From positions 1,244,496-1,308,495 of the forward strand of contig SDUX01000002.1 of assembly GCA_008729055.1 (NCBI GenBank): DNA of 64,000 nt. The letters run 5' to 3'. Within the stretch, counting starts at the first letter, position 1. Each line of letters starts with the position of its first letter. The position numbers and the translations under genes were made by a program. The notes under the pieces were generated by a model. The model saw only the letters and a list, made by a program, of their open reading frames with translations, did not search any database and was not told the origin of the DNA. This stretch comes from Pyropia haitanensis. Taxonomy: Eukaryota; Rhodophyta; Bangiophyceae; Bangiales; Bangiaceae. Below are positions 52,989-64,000 of the stretch, one piece after another.

Positions 52989-53867
52989 CGCCAGGGGGTG
53001 GGGCCCCACACGTGGTGGTGGACAGAAGTGTACAGTGCCAACACACGGGATAACCATTGGGGGTGAGAGGATGGGGGGGGGAGGGTTGCTGGAGAGGAGA
53101 GGGGGAAGTGTGAGGGCGCGTAGAGCATGGGCACACGCCGTGCGGGCGCCATGGTCGCTGCAGCAGACGCGCGTCTGCCGGTGAAGAAGAGAAAGGGCGG
53201 CGGCCGCCGTGGGAGGCGAGTGCCGAACGCCGCGACAGAAGACGAGTGCCCGCGGCTGCTGCGGCAGACGCGCGTCGGCCGCAGCTGGTGCAGACGCGCA
53301 TCGACCGCTGCGGGAGGCGTCCGCCGGCTACTGCTGGGGCACAGCCGCGGTGAGTACACAACGAGAGCACATCCGCGGCGGCAGCTGGGGGAGAGTGCAC
53401 AGCGGGTCGAGCTCACCCGCCCCTGCCGCGGCACACCGGCCGCACCAGCCGCTGGGCGGGGGCATCGCCGGCTTGCTCGCCAGCCTAGCTGCTGCCCACC
53501 CCATCCGCGACCAGCCTTCGCGGCGCCCGCTGCCGCGGGCCCTTCCGCCAACGCCGACAGCAGCCGCTCAAGGCGCGGCCCCCGTTCGCCGTCGCCCGTG
53601 GGCGCGGCCGCCCGCGGGTCATGTACGCTCCACCGCGTGAAGACGGCATCGTCCGTTTTACGCTCGCGGCGGCGGTGGCGGCCGACAGCCGCCACCAGTG
53701 CCCGCCGCCCCAGCCACGCCGCCGGTGCGGCTGGACGCGGGGCCGCGCGCGTCCACACTGCCGTCCGCCCCCCCCCCCCCCTCGCCCACCCCCGCCACCG
53801 CTCACACGACAGCCCCGCTCGCGCCGCCCCCCATGCCAACGCCTTTGACGCCCGCCTCCCTCCCCCG
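52989..53867. other. Spacer between convergent MINPP-like and CDK genes
   Basis: About 880 bp. Contains a perfect 14-bp palindrome cagacgcgcgtctg at 53164-53177 with near-copies of its core at 53265 and 53291. No gene seen. Confidence 0.45.
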
Positions 53868-56800
53868 TCACCGCCGACCGCTGCCATCGCGGCCACGTGC
53901 CGACACCGTCCGCCCGGGGGCGGCCTTGGCAGGCCGCGGCGGGCTGCGGCGGCGCCCCCCTCCCCCTCCGCCGCCGCCGTCCGACCGCCCCGCGGGTGGC
54001 CGGTCGGGGCTGCCGCTGCGGCGGCGCCTCGCCTCCCCGCGCCCCCCGCCGTTGTCGTCGTCTGACCGCCCCGCCGCCCCAGACGGCCGGTCGGGGCTGC
54101 CGCTGCGGCGGCGCCGCAGCGGGCGCCCCCGGACACCCCTGCCATCGGGCCGTGCCCCCGCCGCACGACCAGCAGGGCTGTCGCTGCGGCTGCGGTGCCG
54201 GTCATACCGGCGGCGACGGCCGCGACCGCCACCACCGGCAACGCCGCCGCCGCCACCACCGCCGCGCCCGCCGTCGCTATCGCTGGCGCTGTCGCTGTCG
54301 GCGTCGGCCTTGGTGGCGTCCCCGCTGCCGTCGCGCGGCCGTTTGGTGCCACGGCGGCCCCGACCGCCGCCATGACCCGCCGCGCCACGGCTCAGTGGGG
54401 ACTGCGGCGCGCTCGGCGCCACCGGCTGCTCGCTGCTGTTGTTGCCGCTGCTGCTGCTGCCGCTGCTGCTGCTGCCGCTGCTGCCGTGACCATCGGATGA
54501 CGATTCGAACATGGCCAACACCTCGGCCGGGTTGTTAGTGGGGAGCGGGAGCGGGTTGCTGACGGCTTGGAACTCGCCAAAGATGGCCTTCATCTGCGCA
54601 TGCACCTGCGCGTCGTCCATCCCCGTGGGAGAGGAGGGCGCCCCCGCCATCGCCGCCACCGTCGCCGCTGGACGGGCCGCCGCCTCGCGCGGCCGGCCTG
54701 TCGCAGCGGCGGGCGCCGCTGCAGCGGCGGGCGGGCTGCTTGCCGCCACTGCCGCGTCCGCGGCAGCGGCAGTGGCCGCCGCGTCAGCGGCGGCGGCGGC
54801 GGCCGCTGCGTCCGCGGCAGCGGCGGCGGCCGCCACCGCCCGCGTCGACCGCGTGGGCACCCACCCATCCGTGCCGGCCGGCACCGTGGCCACAGGCATG
54901 CCCTGGCCCGCCGCCGAGCCGCCTCGGCCCGACGCTGAGTCACCCCGGCCCGCCGCCGAGCCGCCCCTGCCCGCCCCACGACCCGACGGGGCGACGCCGC
55001 CGCCGGGAAGGTCGCTGCTCGTCGCAGCTGCGGCGCGTACACCTCGGCCACCCCGCCCCTTGGCGTTTGCGCCGGCCGGCGCTGCTTTCACGTCGTCGCT
55101 GGCCTCGGTGGCGGCCGCACCGACGGTGGTGGCCAGCGTGCCGCCCGTCGTCTCGACAGCGGCCACAACAGCCGGCTTGACTTCAATTGTTCTGCCAGCA
55201 GAGGCCGCCGCCCCATCCGGAGCAGTGCTCTTGGTTGGCTTGTCCGCCAAAAGTGCGGCCATGGCGTCCTTTGCCGCGATGGGAGCTCTGGCGGCAGCGT
55301 CCTTGGAGGGGTCTAGCGGGCCGTCGGTAGAGGCAGCTGCGGTGGGCTTGGCCTTGTCCACAGACGCAGGCCTGCCGGCTTTGGCACCGTCAGCTGGAAT
55401 CCCCGCAGCCGAGACGCCCCCTGCACCTGAAGCCTCCGCGAGACCACTGTCGACCTTGACTGGCGCTTTCCTAGGTATGGGCACGTCGGCGTTGGCCGCC
55501 CCGCTGCCACTGGCGTCGTTCGGCGTGCCATCACCTGCAGACATGACAGCAGAGCGCTTGTCGGCCGGCGTGTCGGCTTTGGCTGCCCCGCCGCTACTGG
55601 CGGCGTCTGGCGCTCCATCGCCGTCAGACTTGACAGCAGAGCGCTTGACGGCGGGCGAGTCGGCCGCCGTGGCACCTCCCTGGGTGCCGGCGGCGCGGCG
55701 GGCAGCCACCGCGCTGGCCACGTCCGCCACAGGCCGCGCCGCTGCCCCCCCCCCCCCCCGCGGGGGCAACAGCAGCCGCCGGCCGTCACCACCGGCAGCA
55801 ACCACAACCGACGGCTTGGTCGCCACCGCCGGCTCCCGCGACACTGGTGGCGGCGGTGCACTCCCCCCCCCATCCCGGCCGACCGGCCGAGCCGCCGGCG
55901 CCACACCAGGCGGCGGCAGCGGCTCGCCGGCCGGCCCCACCCGCAGCGGCGGCCGTGGGCGGCCCGGCGGGAGGCCCCCCCGCGGGCGGGGCGGCCGCAG
56001 CATCGCCATGTCCCGCTCCGCCCCCGTCGGCGGCAGCGGCGCGGCCGGGCGCGTGGGCGGCCACCGCCGGGGGGGAGGCGCGGTCATCAGCGGCGGCCGC
56101 ACGCCCCCGGCGGCGCTGGCAGCGGCCGCCGCGCCCGCACCGGGCGCGGCCCCCCCTACGCCGTGAGGCAATGGCCGGTGGTTGCCGCCACCGCCGCCGC
56201 CACCGCCGTCGCGGGACGCGTGCGCGCCGCCGCCGCCCCTGTGGCCGCTCCCTCGCTCTTCCGCGGCGCGCGCCTCCTGCCGCCGCTGCTTCGCCTGGAA
56301 CTCGTGGGTGCCCTGCTTGAAGACGGGCAGCTTGTCCCGCGAACACGGGAGCGGCTTGGTGCGGAACCAGTCGTCGGCGAGCGCCTGGGCCGCGCTCGGT
56401 CGGCGGCTCGGGTCCATGGAGAGCAGCCGCTCCACCAGCGACAGTGCGCCCGCCTCCATTTTGGAACACTTCTCCCGTAGCCGCGACTGGGTGTAGGGCG
56501 ACGCCGACGCCGCGGCGACAAGCTCGCTGTGGGGCATTTCATGCCAGCCCGGCCAGACGTCATGGTTGGGCGCGCCGAGCGTCCGAAAGATGATATCCAC
56601 CTGCTCCGCCTCGTCCCGCCCGGGGAAGAGGGGGCGCCGGAGGAGCAGCTCCGCAAGGAGACAGCCCACAGACCACATGTCCACGCTCGGACCGTACATG
56701 TTCGTACCCAGCAGCAGCTCGGGCGGCCGGTACCACAGCGTGATGACGCGGTTCGTGTAGGCACGGCCGGGCTCCCCGTTCCAGCGGGCGAGCCCAAAGT

Positions 56801-57909
56801 CCGCAATCTTGAGGTTCCCGCGGTTGTCCAGCAGCAGGTTGGAGCCCTTGATGTCCCGGTGCAGCACCTCGTGGCTGTGGCAGTAATCTAGGCCCTGGAG
56901 GAGTTGCTGCATGTAGCACTTGACATGCTCCAGCGAGAAGTGGACGTCGGGTGTATCCATCAGGCCAGTCAGGTCGTGATCCATATACTCGAGCACCATA
57001 TAAATGCAGCGGTCTCCTCCATGTGCCTTGTCTTCTTCCGCTCCATCTGCGCGCAAAACAAGAAACGGGGCGCCGCGATGCCAAATGCAAAGCAAGACGA
57101 AAAAAAACAACGAGAGAGCCACCACACATGCACCCACGCCGTCAGTCGCCGTTGCAGCCATGCCTGGGGGCTCAGAGAAGAGCAAAAAACAAACGAAAAC
57201 AACACACGGAAACAGACGTCAAGCGGACATACCAGTGACAATCTCCTTGAGGTTGACAATGTTGTCGTGGCGTAGATACTTGAGCAGCCGGATTTCTCTC
57301 AACGCCGTTAGAGGAAACTGTCGCCCGTCCACCGCCACGCCCGCCGTACCCAGCCAGACGGAGAGAAAAAAGCGCCAGCCGAACAAGGAACGTGACACAT
57401 CAGCATCAGCGCCCACAACCCACATCGCACGCAAGAAATGGCAGTCACACCCCGTCAGCATCATGGTGGGCAGAGACCCCTAAAGACAATACCAGCCACA
57501 TGCACAGGCGCCCGCGCGCGCTCAGCAACACCCCACAGCAGCAGCAGCGGCGGCGAGACCACCAACCATCCCCGCAACCCCCCCTCCACATCTGCCCCTC
57601 CCCACCATCCACCCCCTCCCACACCGCCCCGTCAACCACTCCGCCACGGCACCCCTGTGCCTCTCCACTCCCCCTCGCTCCCCCTGCCTGAGCGTAGCAA
57701 AAAAAAACCAAAAAAAAAAACGTACACCTTCGCGGCCCTCGTCCATACGTATCCGCTTGAGCGCAACGACCTCCCCCGACACGCGGTCGCGCGCCGACCA
57801 CACCTGCCCGTAGGTGCCTTCGCCCACCTGCTCGAGCTTTTCAAACTCCGCCAGGTCCCGCCGCGACGACCACGGCCGCCGCCGCCGTGGGGGGGTGCCC
57901 CCCGCCCGC

Positions 57910-57953
<44 letters not shown>

Positions 57954-58660
57954 ATGCAGGCCGCCGCGCACGCCACCGCCGCCGCTGCCGCCGCCGCCAC
58001 CGCCGCCAACCCCACCGCCACCACCAAAACCAGCACCGGCACGGCCGCCGCCGCCGCCGCCGACGCCGCCGCCGCCGCCGCCACCTAGGCCCCCACCCCC
58101 TGCGCCACTGCCACCACCGACGGCGTGGCCGCCACCCCCGGCGTGGGCACCACCGCCAGGGCGGCCGCCGCCGCCGACGCGGCCGCCACCGCTGGCGTAG
58201 CCGCCACCGCCGGCGTGGCCGCTACTACCCACGTGCTCCCCACGGCCCGCCGCATGGCCGCCACCGTCGCTGCGGCCGCCACCGCCGCCGTGGTCGCCAC
58301 CGCCGCCGTGGCCGCCGCCGCCGCCGTGGCCGCCACCACGGCTGTAGCCGCCGCGAGGGGCGCCACCACCCCCCCCACCCCCACCGCTGCCGCCACCGTA
58401 GCGGCCACCAACCCCGCCGCCACCACCGTTCCCATAGCCGCCGCCGCCACCACCGCCACTGCCACTGCCACCACCACCGCCGCCGCCGCCGCCGCCGCCG
58501 ACGCCGCCGCCGCCGACGCCGCCACCGCCACCACCGCCGCCGCCGCTCCTGCCGCCGCCGGCCGGCGCCCCCCCACCGGCACCGCCGCGGAGCGGCATGC
58601 CACCGCCGCGGGGCGCGTGGCCCGGCCCGGCCGGCAGGCCCACCGGGTGACCCGCCCCGT

Positions 58661-58753
<93 letters not shown>

Positions 58754-58766
58754 TGGCCGGCTCCAT
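53868..58766 (-). CDS. CDK9/CDK12/CDKC-class cyclin-dependent kinase, three exons
   Basis: Exons 58766-57726, 57317-57233 and 57046-53868 (introns 408 bp gtacgt...acag and 186 bp gtatgt...gcag) join exactly in frame to 1,434 residues. Residues 1-300 are Pro- then Gly-rich. The kinase spans about 308-600: GEGTYGQV (315-322), ALK Lys337, the PITAIRE-like PLTALRE at 349-355, YMDHDLTGL, HRD 438-440, DFG 458-460 and the T-loop AYTNRVITLWYRPPE with Thr473. NIVNLKEIVT with the following insert and YMDHDLTGL are typical of CDK9/12 and plant CDKC. These pair with cyclin T/K and phosphorylate the RNA polymerase II tail. The C-terminal 800 residues are disordered: Ala/Lys/Asp repeats, Ala-Asp tracts, a Ser run, and an RS-like end with two RRRRSGSPDRP copies, as in CDK12. 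A 15-C run inside exon 3 does not disturb the frame. Confidence 0.92.
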
Positions 58767-59709
58767 CCCGACGACGCCGCGCGTGTGGCGGGCACGCCGC
58801 CGCCCCACACGCCGCGCGCGTGGCGGGAGCCGCGGTGGCGGGCGGGCGCGCCGCCGCCGCGGCGGCCGTCCGCCCCGCGGCCGGTCGCGGGGCGGCGTGG
58901 CGGTACCGCGCGGCGGGGCGGGGCCGGGACGTTGCGCCGGAGCGCGCGCGCCGCGGGGCGGCGGGCACGGGTCGACGCCGACACGTCACACGTTGGCAAC
59001 TACTTGCATCACGCTACGGATACAATGGACGGGGCAGACCCCCGTCCGGGTGTTATTGACAAGGTTCCTGCACAAGTTCTCACAATTTCACCAAGAAGAA
59101 ACAGTATACATGTCTAATTATATAAAGCGAATACAAATCGCCGACTGGCAGCGGTCAGCACTCGCCGGCCGCGGCCGGTCAGCACGGGTTCAGCACGCGG
59201 GCGCGTCGAGCGCGGCCAAGGCGGCCGCCGCACGGCGCGGGCGGGCAGCACGACCAAGGCGGGCGCCGCGGGAAAAAACGGCGGCCGCGGCACGACGCCG
59301 CCCGGTCCGCACGACGCTCTGCTCGTACAGCCAGCCGCGGCGGGTCCGCGCGGCCAGCCCGTCCGCGCCACCGCCGCCACCACCACCACCACCCGCGCGC
59401 CTGCCCTCCCGCCCATCCCCACCGCGGCCGCCGGCACGGCGCGGGCGCACCGCGCGCAGCCCAAAGACCAACCACCCCCCCTCCCTCCTCCCACCCCTCC
59501 TCCCGCCTCCCCGGCCGCCACGCCCCCATCCCCCGACACGCCGACGCGAGCCCGACGCGGCCACCCACCCGCCCGCTCAAACCGCACCGCCTCCCGCCCC
59601 CCACCGCCACCCACCCCCACCCCCCCACCCCCCCCCCCCCCCCCCCCCCACATCCCCCGCCGTCCACCCCCCAGCGGCCGCCGCCGCCGCCGCCGCCACC
59701 ACCACCACC
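58767..59709. other. Spacer upstream of the CDK gene
   Basis: About 940 bp. An AT-rich patch at 58985-59140 is the likely CDK promoter region. The remainder up to the TPR gene stop is C-rich with a long C run near 59630-59649. No gene seen. Confidence 0.45.
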
Positions 59710-60355
59710 TCACGCGTCCTTAAAGTGCGACCGCGCCAGCTCCCGCGCCTCCGCCCCCCGCCCCCCCCGCACGAGCAGCGCCTCGAGGCGGCACAGCGCG
59801 ACGGGAATGCCGCGGCACCCATTCAGCTTGGCCGTCTTGAACGCGAGCAGGCTCTGCCGGTACGCCGCCTCGGCCTCGTCATCCCGGCTGGCGGCTCCCC
59901 CCCCCCCCCCCACCCCCCCCCCCCATCAATACACGCCGCGACCAGCAGCCACGCCCCCCCCACGCGCTCGCCACTCACCACCCCCCCCTGCGCGAGGATC
60001 TCCACCGCCAGCCGCGCGTGGCACTCGGCTTCGCCGCGCCGCCCCGCGCGGCGGAGGGCGCCCGCCAGCGCCGCGTGCACCTGCTGGTTGGCGGCGGTGG
60101 AGAAGCCGCCCGCCGTCTCCCGCGCGCGGGCGGCGGCGGTGAGGAGGTCCACCGCCTCGGCGAGGCCGGCGGGCGTGCGCCGCCGGGCGGCGACCGCGGC
60201 GGCGGCGGTGAGGCGGTCGGCACGCTCCTCCACGTCGGGGGGGTGGGGGGGGGGGGGGGCGCCCGCCGCCGTGCGTGGAGCCGGTCAAGCCCATGAGGTC
60301 CGCCATGCGGGGGGGGGGGGAGCCGCCACGACCACCGCCGCGCCGTCGACGCCAC

Positions 60356-60403
<48 letters not shown>

Positions 60404-60959
60404 TGACGCCACCGACAGCGGCAGCGGGGGGCGGGCCGCCGCCGTCGGTGGTGGCGGCCCCGTCGGCGGCGACCACCGGCGGCACGTTCTCCGCCGCCGC
60501 CGCCGCCGCCGCCGCCGCGGGCGGCCGCCGCGTAAACGGTCGGCCGAGGCGGGAGCGCGCCGACGGCTTGGCCGCCGCCCCCCCGGCCACCCCCGCCGGC
60601 CGCGGCGGCAGCCCGTTGCCCCGCGCGCCGTCCGTCAGCACCCCCGCCGGGTTGTACACGGCCGCCGGCGGCGGCGGCATCCCCCCGCCGCCGCCGCCGC
60701 CGCCGCCACCGTCACCGCCACCGCCGCCGACGCCGGTGGCGCCCATCGCACCGCCGCCGCCGACGCCGCTGCTGTGGGCGGTGGCGGTTTCGGCCCAGGC
60801 CGGGGCGGCGGCGGCGGGCAGGCCGCCCGGGGCGGGGGTAAAGGTCCGCGCCATCCGGTCACGGTCGACGTAGGACATGGGGCGGGTGGCGGCGGCGGCG
60901 GTGGTGACGGCGGCGAGCGGGTGGGGGGGGGGAGGGGGGGGGACGTAGTGGGACGCCAT
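59710..60959 (-). CDS. TPR-like protein with disordered N-terminus
   Basis: From the ATG at 60959 (MASHYVPPPP) to a stop at 59710, about 417 residues with four bases restored at G/C runs (near 60310-60319, 60237-60259 and 59897-59924). The N-terminal about 220 residues are Ala/Gly/Pro-rich with a few protein-like parts (SYVDRDRMARTFTPAP, ARSRLGRPFTRRPP). The C-terminal about 170 residues form helical pairs: LAEAVDLLTAAARARE, ANQQVHAALAGALRRAGRRG, CHARLAVEIL, AEAAYRQSLLAFKTAKLNG and IPVALCRLEALLVRGGRGAEA. The lengths and A/L/Y/G spacing are those of tetratricopeptide repeats. The exact partner family is not recognised. TPR domains bind other proteins, often at their C-termini. Confidence 0.55.
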
Positions 60960-63480
60960 GGTGTGTAGCTTTGGGGGGCGATGGGGGGGGGGGGGGGGGG
61001 GAAGGGGCGGCCGGTCACTGCACGAGCGCGACCAACGTGGTGAGCAGGGAAGAGAAAGGCGCGGGTGGGGGGGGAGAAGAAGAGCAGAGGCCGCCGGTGC
61101 GCGAGTGACAGAGCGCAGAAGCGGACGCCCGTGCGAGCGGGGACGTCGCGCGGGCGGGTAGGACGTGGGGCGGGCAGTGAAGAAGTAGCGGAACGGTACC
61201 GCGTGGGGCGACCGCACACGCCGACAGCGGCGGCCGGCCGGTGCGCAGACGCTGGCCAGACGGCCGCGGCGCGGCGCGGCGCGGCGCGCGTCGCCGGCGC
61301 ACGTCGCTGGCGCGCGCCACTTTTCCACCCGCGCCCGCGGCGCGGCGGCGCCAGCGAGGCGCCGCCCGCCCGCCGGCGGCGCGTGTGCCGCACCAGCGGG
61401 TCGCCGCCGCGGCCGGCGGGCGGCGGGCGGGGACGGGCGGCGACACCCACACACACACAAAAAAAAAAAGGCGGGCACAGCCGGCAGAGGGGTTGGGGGG
61501 GGGGGGGGAAGGGGGGGGGGGGGGGGGGTGGTGTGGTGGCGGCCGCCGCCACGCGGATGGGGGGGGGGGGGGGGAGGCGGCGGTTGCAGACGAACCCGCG
61601 CGTAGGGCGGGCTGCGTCCGGCGGGTGGGTGGCCGTGTCGGCATCGACGGCGACGGCGCGGGGGGGGTACACCCGTCGCGGCCCCCCCCCCCCCCCGCTC
61701 GCGCACCCAGCCGCCACGCGGCGGGCCGCCGCGCCGGTGCGCCGACGGCCGCCGCGCGCCGCGGCGGCGGCCGCGGCGCCGCGTGGCGGGAAGGGCGGCG
61801 GCCGTTGATGGCGGCGCGACGCGGCCGCCGCCGCGGCCCGCCAAAACCGCCGCGGCGGCAGCCGCGCGGTGCCGCGGCGCGCGGCCGCGGGTGGGGGGGG
61901 GCGGTGGGTGGGGCCGCGGCGCTGCCGTTTTTTTTTTTTTTTTTTTTTGTGGCCCGTCGGCTGAGCCCCTGTCGGCGCGCCGGGGGGGGATGATCACACG
62001 TGGCAAATGGCATCCCAAAAGAATTACTGGAGAGAGGGTCTTGGAACACAGTCAGCAAAGTTGTGGCGATGCTGTTCAACTTCAATGTACAGGGGGGGGG
62101 GGACCACGGAGGGCGCCAACGGAAAAAGTTCTACCGGTGGGGGGGGGTGGCAACGCCGCGGCCTTCACAAAGCGTTGACCGTCCGCACCGGCCCGACGGC
62201 GGCGGGCCTCGCGTGGCCACGTCCAGCGCTTGGTCAATCGGCGCGGCGTGCCGGGCCCCCCCCCCCCCCCCCCCGTCCATTCCGGACGGATCACGCGGGC
62301 CAAACGGGTTGCGTTGGTTGGCTCACCGCCGCCGCCGAGCCGCCGCCGGCTCCGCCCGCCCCCACCCGCGGCGGCGGCAGCCAACCGCGTCGCGGCGCGG
62401 CCGCGGCTCGACCCGCCCGGCCGGCGAGCGGCGCCGCGGCCGTCACGGCAGCGCGAGGCGCGGCCACCCGGCGCCGCTGCCTGCGCCCAGCGGGAGGGGG
62501 AGCGGGGGGGGGGGGGGGTGGGGAGGGCGTGACGCCCCAATGGCTGGCCCCATCCGCCGCGGCATGCGCTGATCCCCCCTCCCCCCCGGGCCCCCCCCCC
62601 CCCCCCCCCCCCCTCCCCCCTTCGCCGCGCACCTCCAGCCGGCCATGGCCAAACCGCTCAAAGAAATATCCGCGCCCCGCCGACCGCCCGCCCGCGTCGG
62701 CCCGAGCCGCGCGCGCGACTGGTGGGCGCCGCCGCCGCCGTGTCGTGCGCCGCCGCCGCGGCGCCGCGGCGGCCGCCCGGCCGCCGCCGCTCCTCACCCC
62801 CTGTGGGGAAGGGGGTTGCCGGCGCAGGGGGGGGGGTGGGGGGGGGTGTGCGTGGGTGGGGGGGGTGTGGCGGGGGGACGGGGGGGGGGGGGGGGTGACC
62901 CCCCCCCGCCGGCCCTGCCCGTCGGCGCCTGGGACCGACGGCCGTCGCTCGCCGGCGCAGCACCCGCTGCGGCGTGGCCGCCGCAGCGGGTCTCGCCCAC
63001 ACCCCACCGGCTGCGGCTCGTTTTCCGTGTCTCTTTTTTTTTTTTTTTTTTTTGGTTTTTCGGGGGGTCGTCCCCTGCGTGTCGTCGGGCACGCGGCCGT
63101 GGGGCGCTGGTAGCAAGAACGCCCGCCCCGCCCGGCCGCCCCGCTCTTGGCCACCCCCCCCGCCACGACGCTGCCGCACCCGTACCCTACCGTCGACGCA
63201 CGCCCAACGCTCGTCGTCGGACACACGCGCCTGCCGTCTGTCCTCGTCTCCCCCCCCCCCCCTCTCCCCCGCCGACCCCCCGCCTGCGGTTGCCCGACGG
63301 TTGTGTTCCCCGACCCGCCGGGCTTTCCTGCTTCTGACGCTGCCTCTCAATCCCCCACCCCCCCCCCCCCCCCCCCCCACAACCCCTGCCGTTTTCCCCC
63401 TCCGTCGTCCCCCCTCTCCTCCCCGCGTCCACGCCACCACCCACCCACCCCCCCCCCGCCGCCTCCCTCTGACCTTGACC
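60960..63480. other. 2.5-kb spacer between divergent genes
   Basis: No gene recognised. It contains T runs of 21 (61928-61948) and 20 (63034-63053) bases, many G runs (61498-61530, 62880-62896) and a short balanced-composition patch at 61990-62090. The last 250 bp are C/T-rich leader-like sequence before the ATG at 63481. Confidence 0.45.
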
Positions 63481-64000
63481 ATGGGTGGCAAGAAGTCCAA
63501 CAAGTCGTCGGCGCCCGTGGCGGCGGCGCTGGCGGCGGCGAAGAAGGCGGCGGCGGCGGCTGCCAACGGCACGGCGGTGCCGACCAAGGCCGGCGCCAAC
63601 GGGACGGCCAAGGCCGCGGCGTCCCCACAGAAGCCGGCCGCGACCAAGCCGGCGACGAAGGCTGAGCCTGCGCCTGCTGCCAAGCCGGTGGAGAAGCCGG
63701 CTGAGAAGCCCGTGGAAAAGCCTGCTGAGAAGCCTGCTGAGAAGCCCGCCGAGAAGCCTGCGGAGAAGCCCGCCGAGAAGCCAGCGGAGAAGCTCGCCGA
63801 GAAGCCAGCGGAGAAGCCAGCGGAGAAGCCTGCGGAGAAGCCGGCGGAGAAGCCTGCGGAGAAGCCGGCCGAGAAGCCGGCGGAGAAGCCTGCGGAGAAG
63901 CCGGCGGAGAAGCCTGCGGAGAAGCCTGCGGAGAAGCTCGCCGAGAAGCCTGCTGAAAAGCCTGCTGAAAAGCCAGCGGAGAAGCCAGCGGAGAAGCCGG
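63481..64000 (+). CDS. PAEK-repeat protein with N-myristoylation-type start (3' partial)
   Basis: Begins [10 protein letters not shown] at 63481 (context accatggg). Gly2 followed by Ser6 and Lys8 fits the N-myristoyltransferase consensus, and the Lys cluster would help membrane binding, as in BASP1/CAP23 (MGGKLSKK). Residues 11-68 are Ala/Lys-rich, histone-H1-like. From residue 69 (63685) the tetrapeptide P-A-E-K repeats about 26 times to the window edge, with occasional P-V-E-K and L-A-E-K variants. Such proteins are disordered, highly charged but near neutral overall. No enzyme domain is seen and the C-terminus is outside the window. Alternatives are a linker-histone-like or cytoskeletal repeat protein. 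Confidence 0.65.
   Translation, partial: MGGKKSNKSSAPVAAALAAAKKAAAAAANGTAVPTKAGANGTAKAAASPQKPAATKPATKAEPAPAAKPVEKPAEKPVEKPAEKPAEKPAEKPAEKPAEKPAEKLAEKPAEKPAEKPAEKPAEKPAEKPAEKPAEKPAEKPAEKPAEKPAEKLAEKPAEKPAEKPAEKPAEKP
63685..64000 (+). repeat. 12-bp coding minisatellite (PAEK units), running off the edge
   Basis: About 26 copies of a 12-base unit, mostly gagaagcctgcg or gagaagccggcg. Third-position changes are frequent while the protein unit is kept, so selection on the protein is plausible. Confidence 0.85.

Noticed and set aside
63685..64000. CRISPR-like regular repeat
   Set aside because: There are no spacers; it is a 12-bp coding minisatellite in a eukaryotic gene.

Overview
The window is nuclear DNA of a very GC-rich eukaryote. 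The evidence is spliceosomal GT-AG introns (five clearly placed, 186-537 bp), eukaryote-only genes (RGP1, VPS16, a CDK9/12-class kinase, DNAJC2 with SANT domains, WDR18/IPI3), long Ala/Gly/Pro-rich coding stretches and very frequent G or C homopolymers up to 27 bases. An intron-poor, GC-rich alga such as a bangiophyte red alga would fit, but nothing here fixes the lineage. I place 18 genes of very uneven certainty in 64 kb.

Layout. 0-5 kb: 3' end of a coiled-coil gene (+), a two-exon mitochondrial-processing-peptidase-beta/bc1-core-like gene (-), and an 838-bp hAT-like non-autonomous transposon with perfect 20-bp ends and an 8-bp target duplication. 5-10.5 kb: a G-run desert, then an aldonolactone oxidase-family gene (+) with a C-terminal membrane anchor. 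10.5-20 kb: RGP1 (-) and VPS16 (+) as a divergent trafficking pair, then a family 1 glycoside hydrolase (-). 20-29 kb: lower-GC DNA with a small unknown gene, DNAJC2/zuotin (+) and a possible LURP-one-like gene (+). 29-35 kb: a repeat-built basic low-complexity ORF and a long stretch with no recognisable gene. 35.5-44.2 kb: one very large apparent gene (+), about 2,900 residues, mostly disordered and ending in an AIF/FSP1-like NAD(P)H oxidoreductase. 44.8-53 kb: an RRM protein of the BPA1/VIP1-like type (+), a sulfotransferase-like protein (-), WDR18/IPI3 (-) and a membrane-anchored MINPP-like histidine phosphatase (+) that has lost its catalytic motifs. 53.8-64 kb: a three-exon CDK9/12/CDKC kinase (-), a TPR-like gene (-) and the start of a PAEK-repeat protein with an N-myristoylation-type start (+).

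Most genes are housekeeping: endosome and Golgi traffic (RGP1, VPS16), ribosome production and nascent-chain folding (WDR18, DNAJC2), transcription elongation (CDK) and mitochondria (MPP-beta/core). They do not form one pathway.

One technical pattern dominates. In seven genes the reading frame breaks at long G/C runs, and every break is explained by one base missing per run. This looks like homopolymer under-calling in the assembly rather than pseudogenes, so spans for RGP1, VPS16, the 35-44 kb gene, the RRM gene, WDR18, MINPP-like and the TPR gene are given across these breaks.
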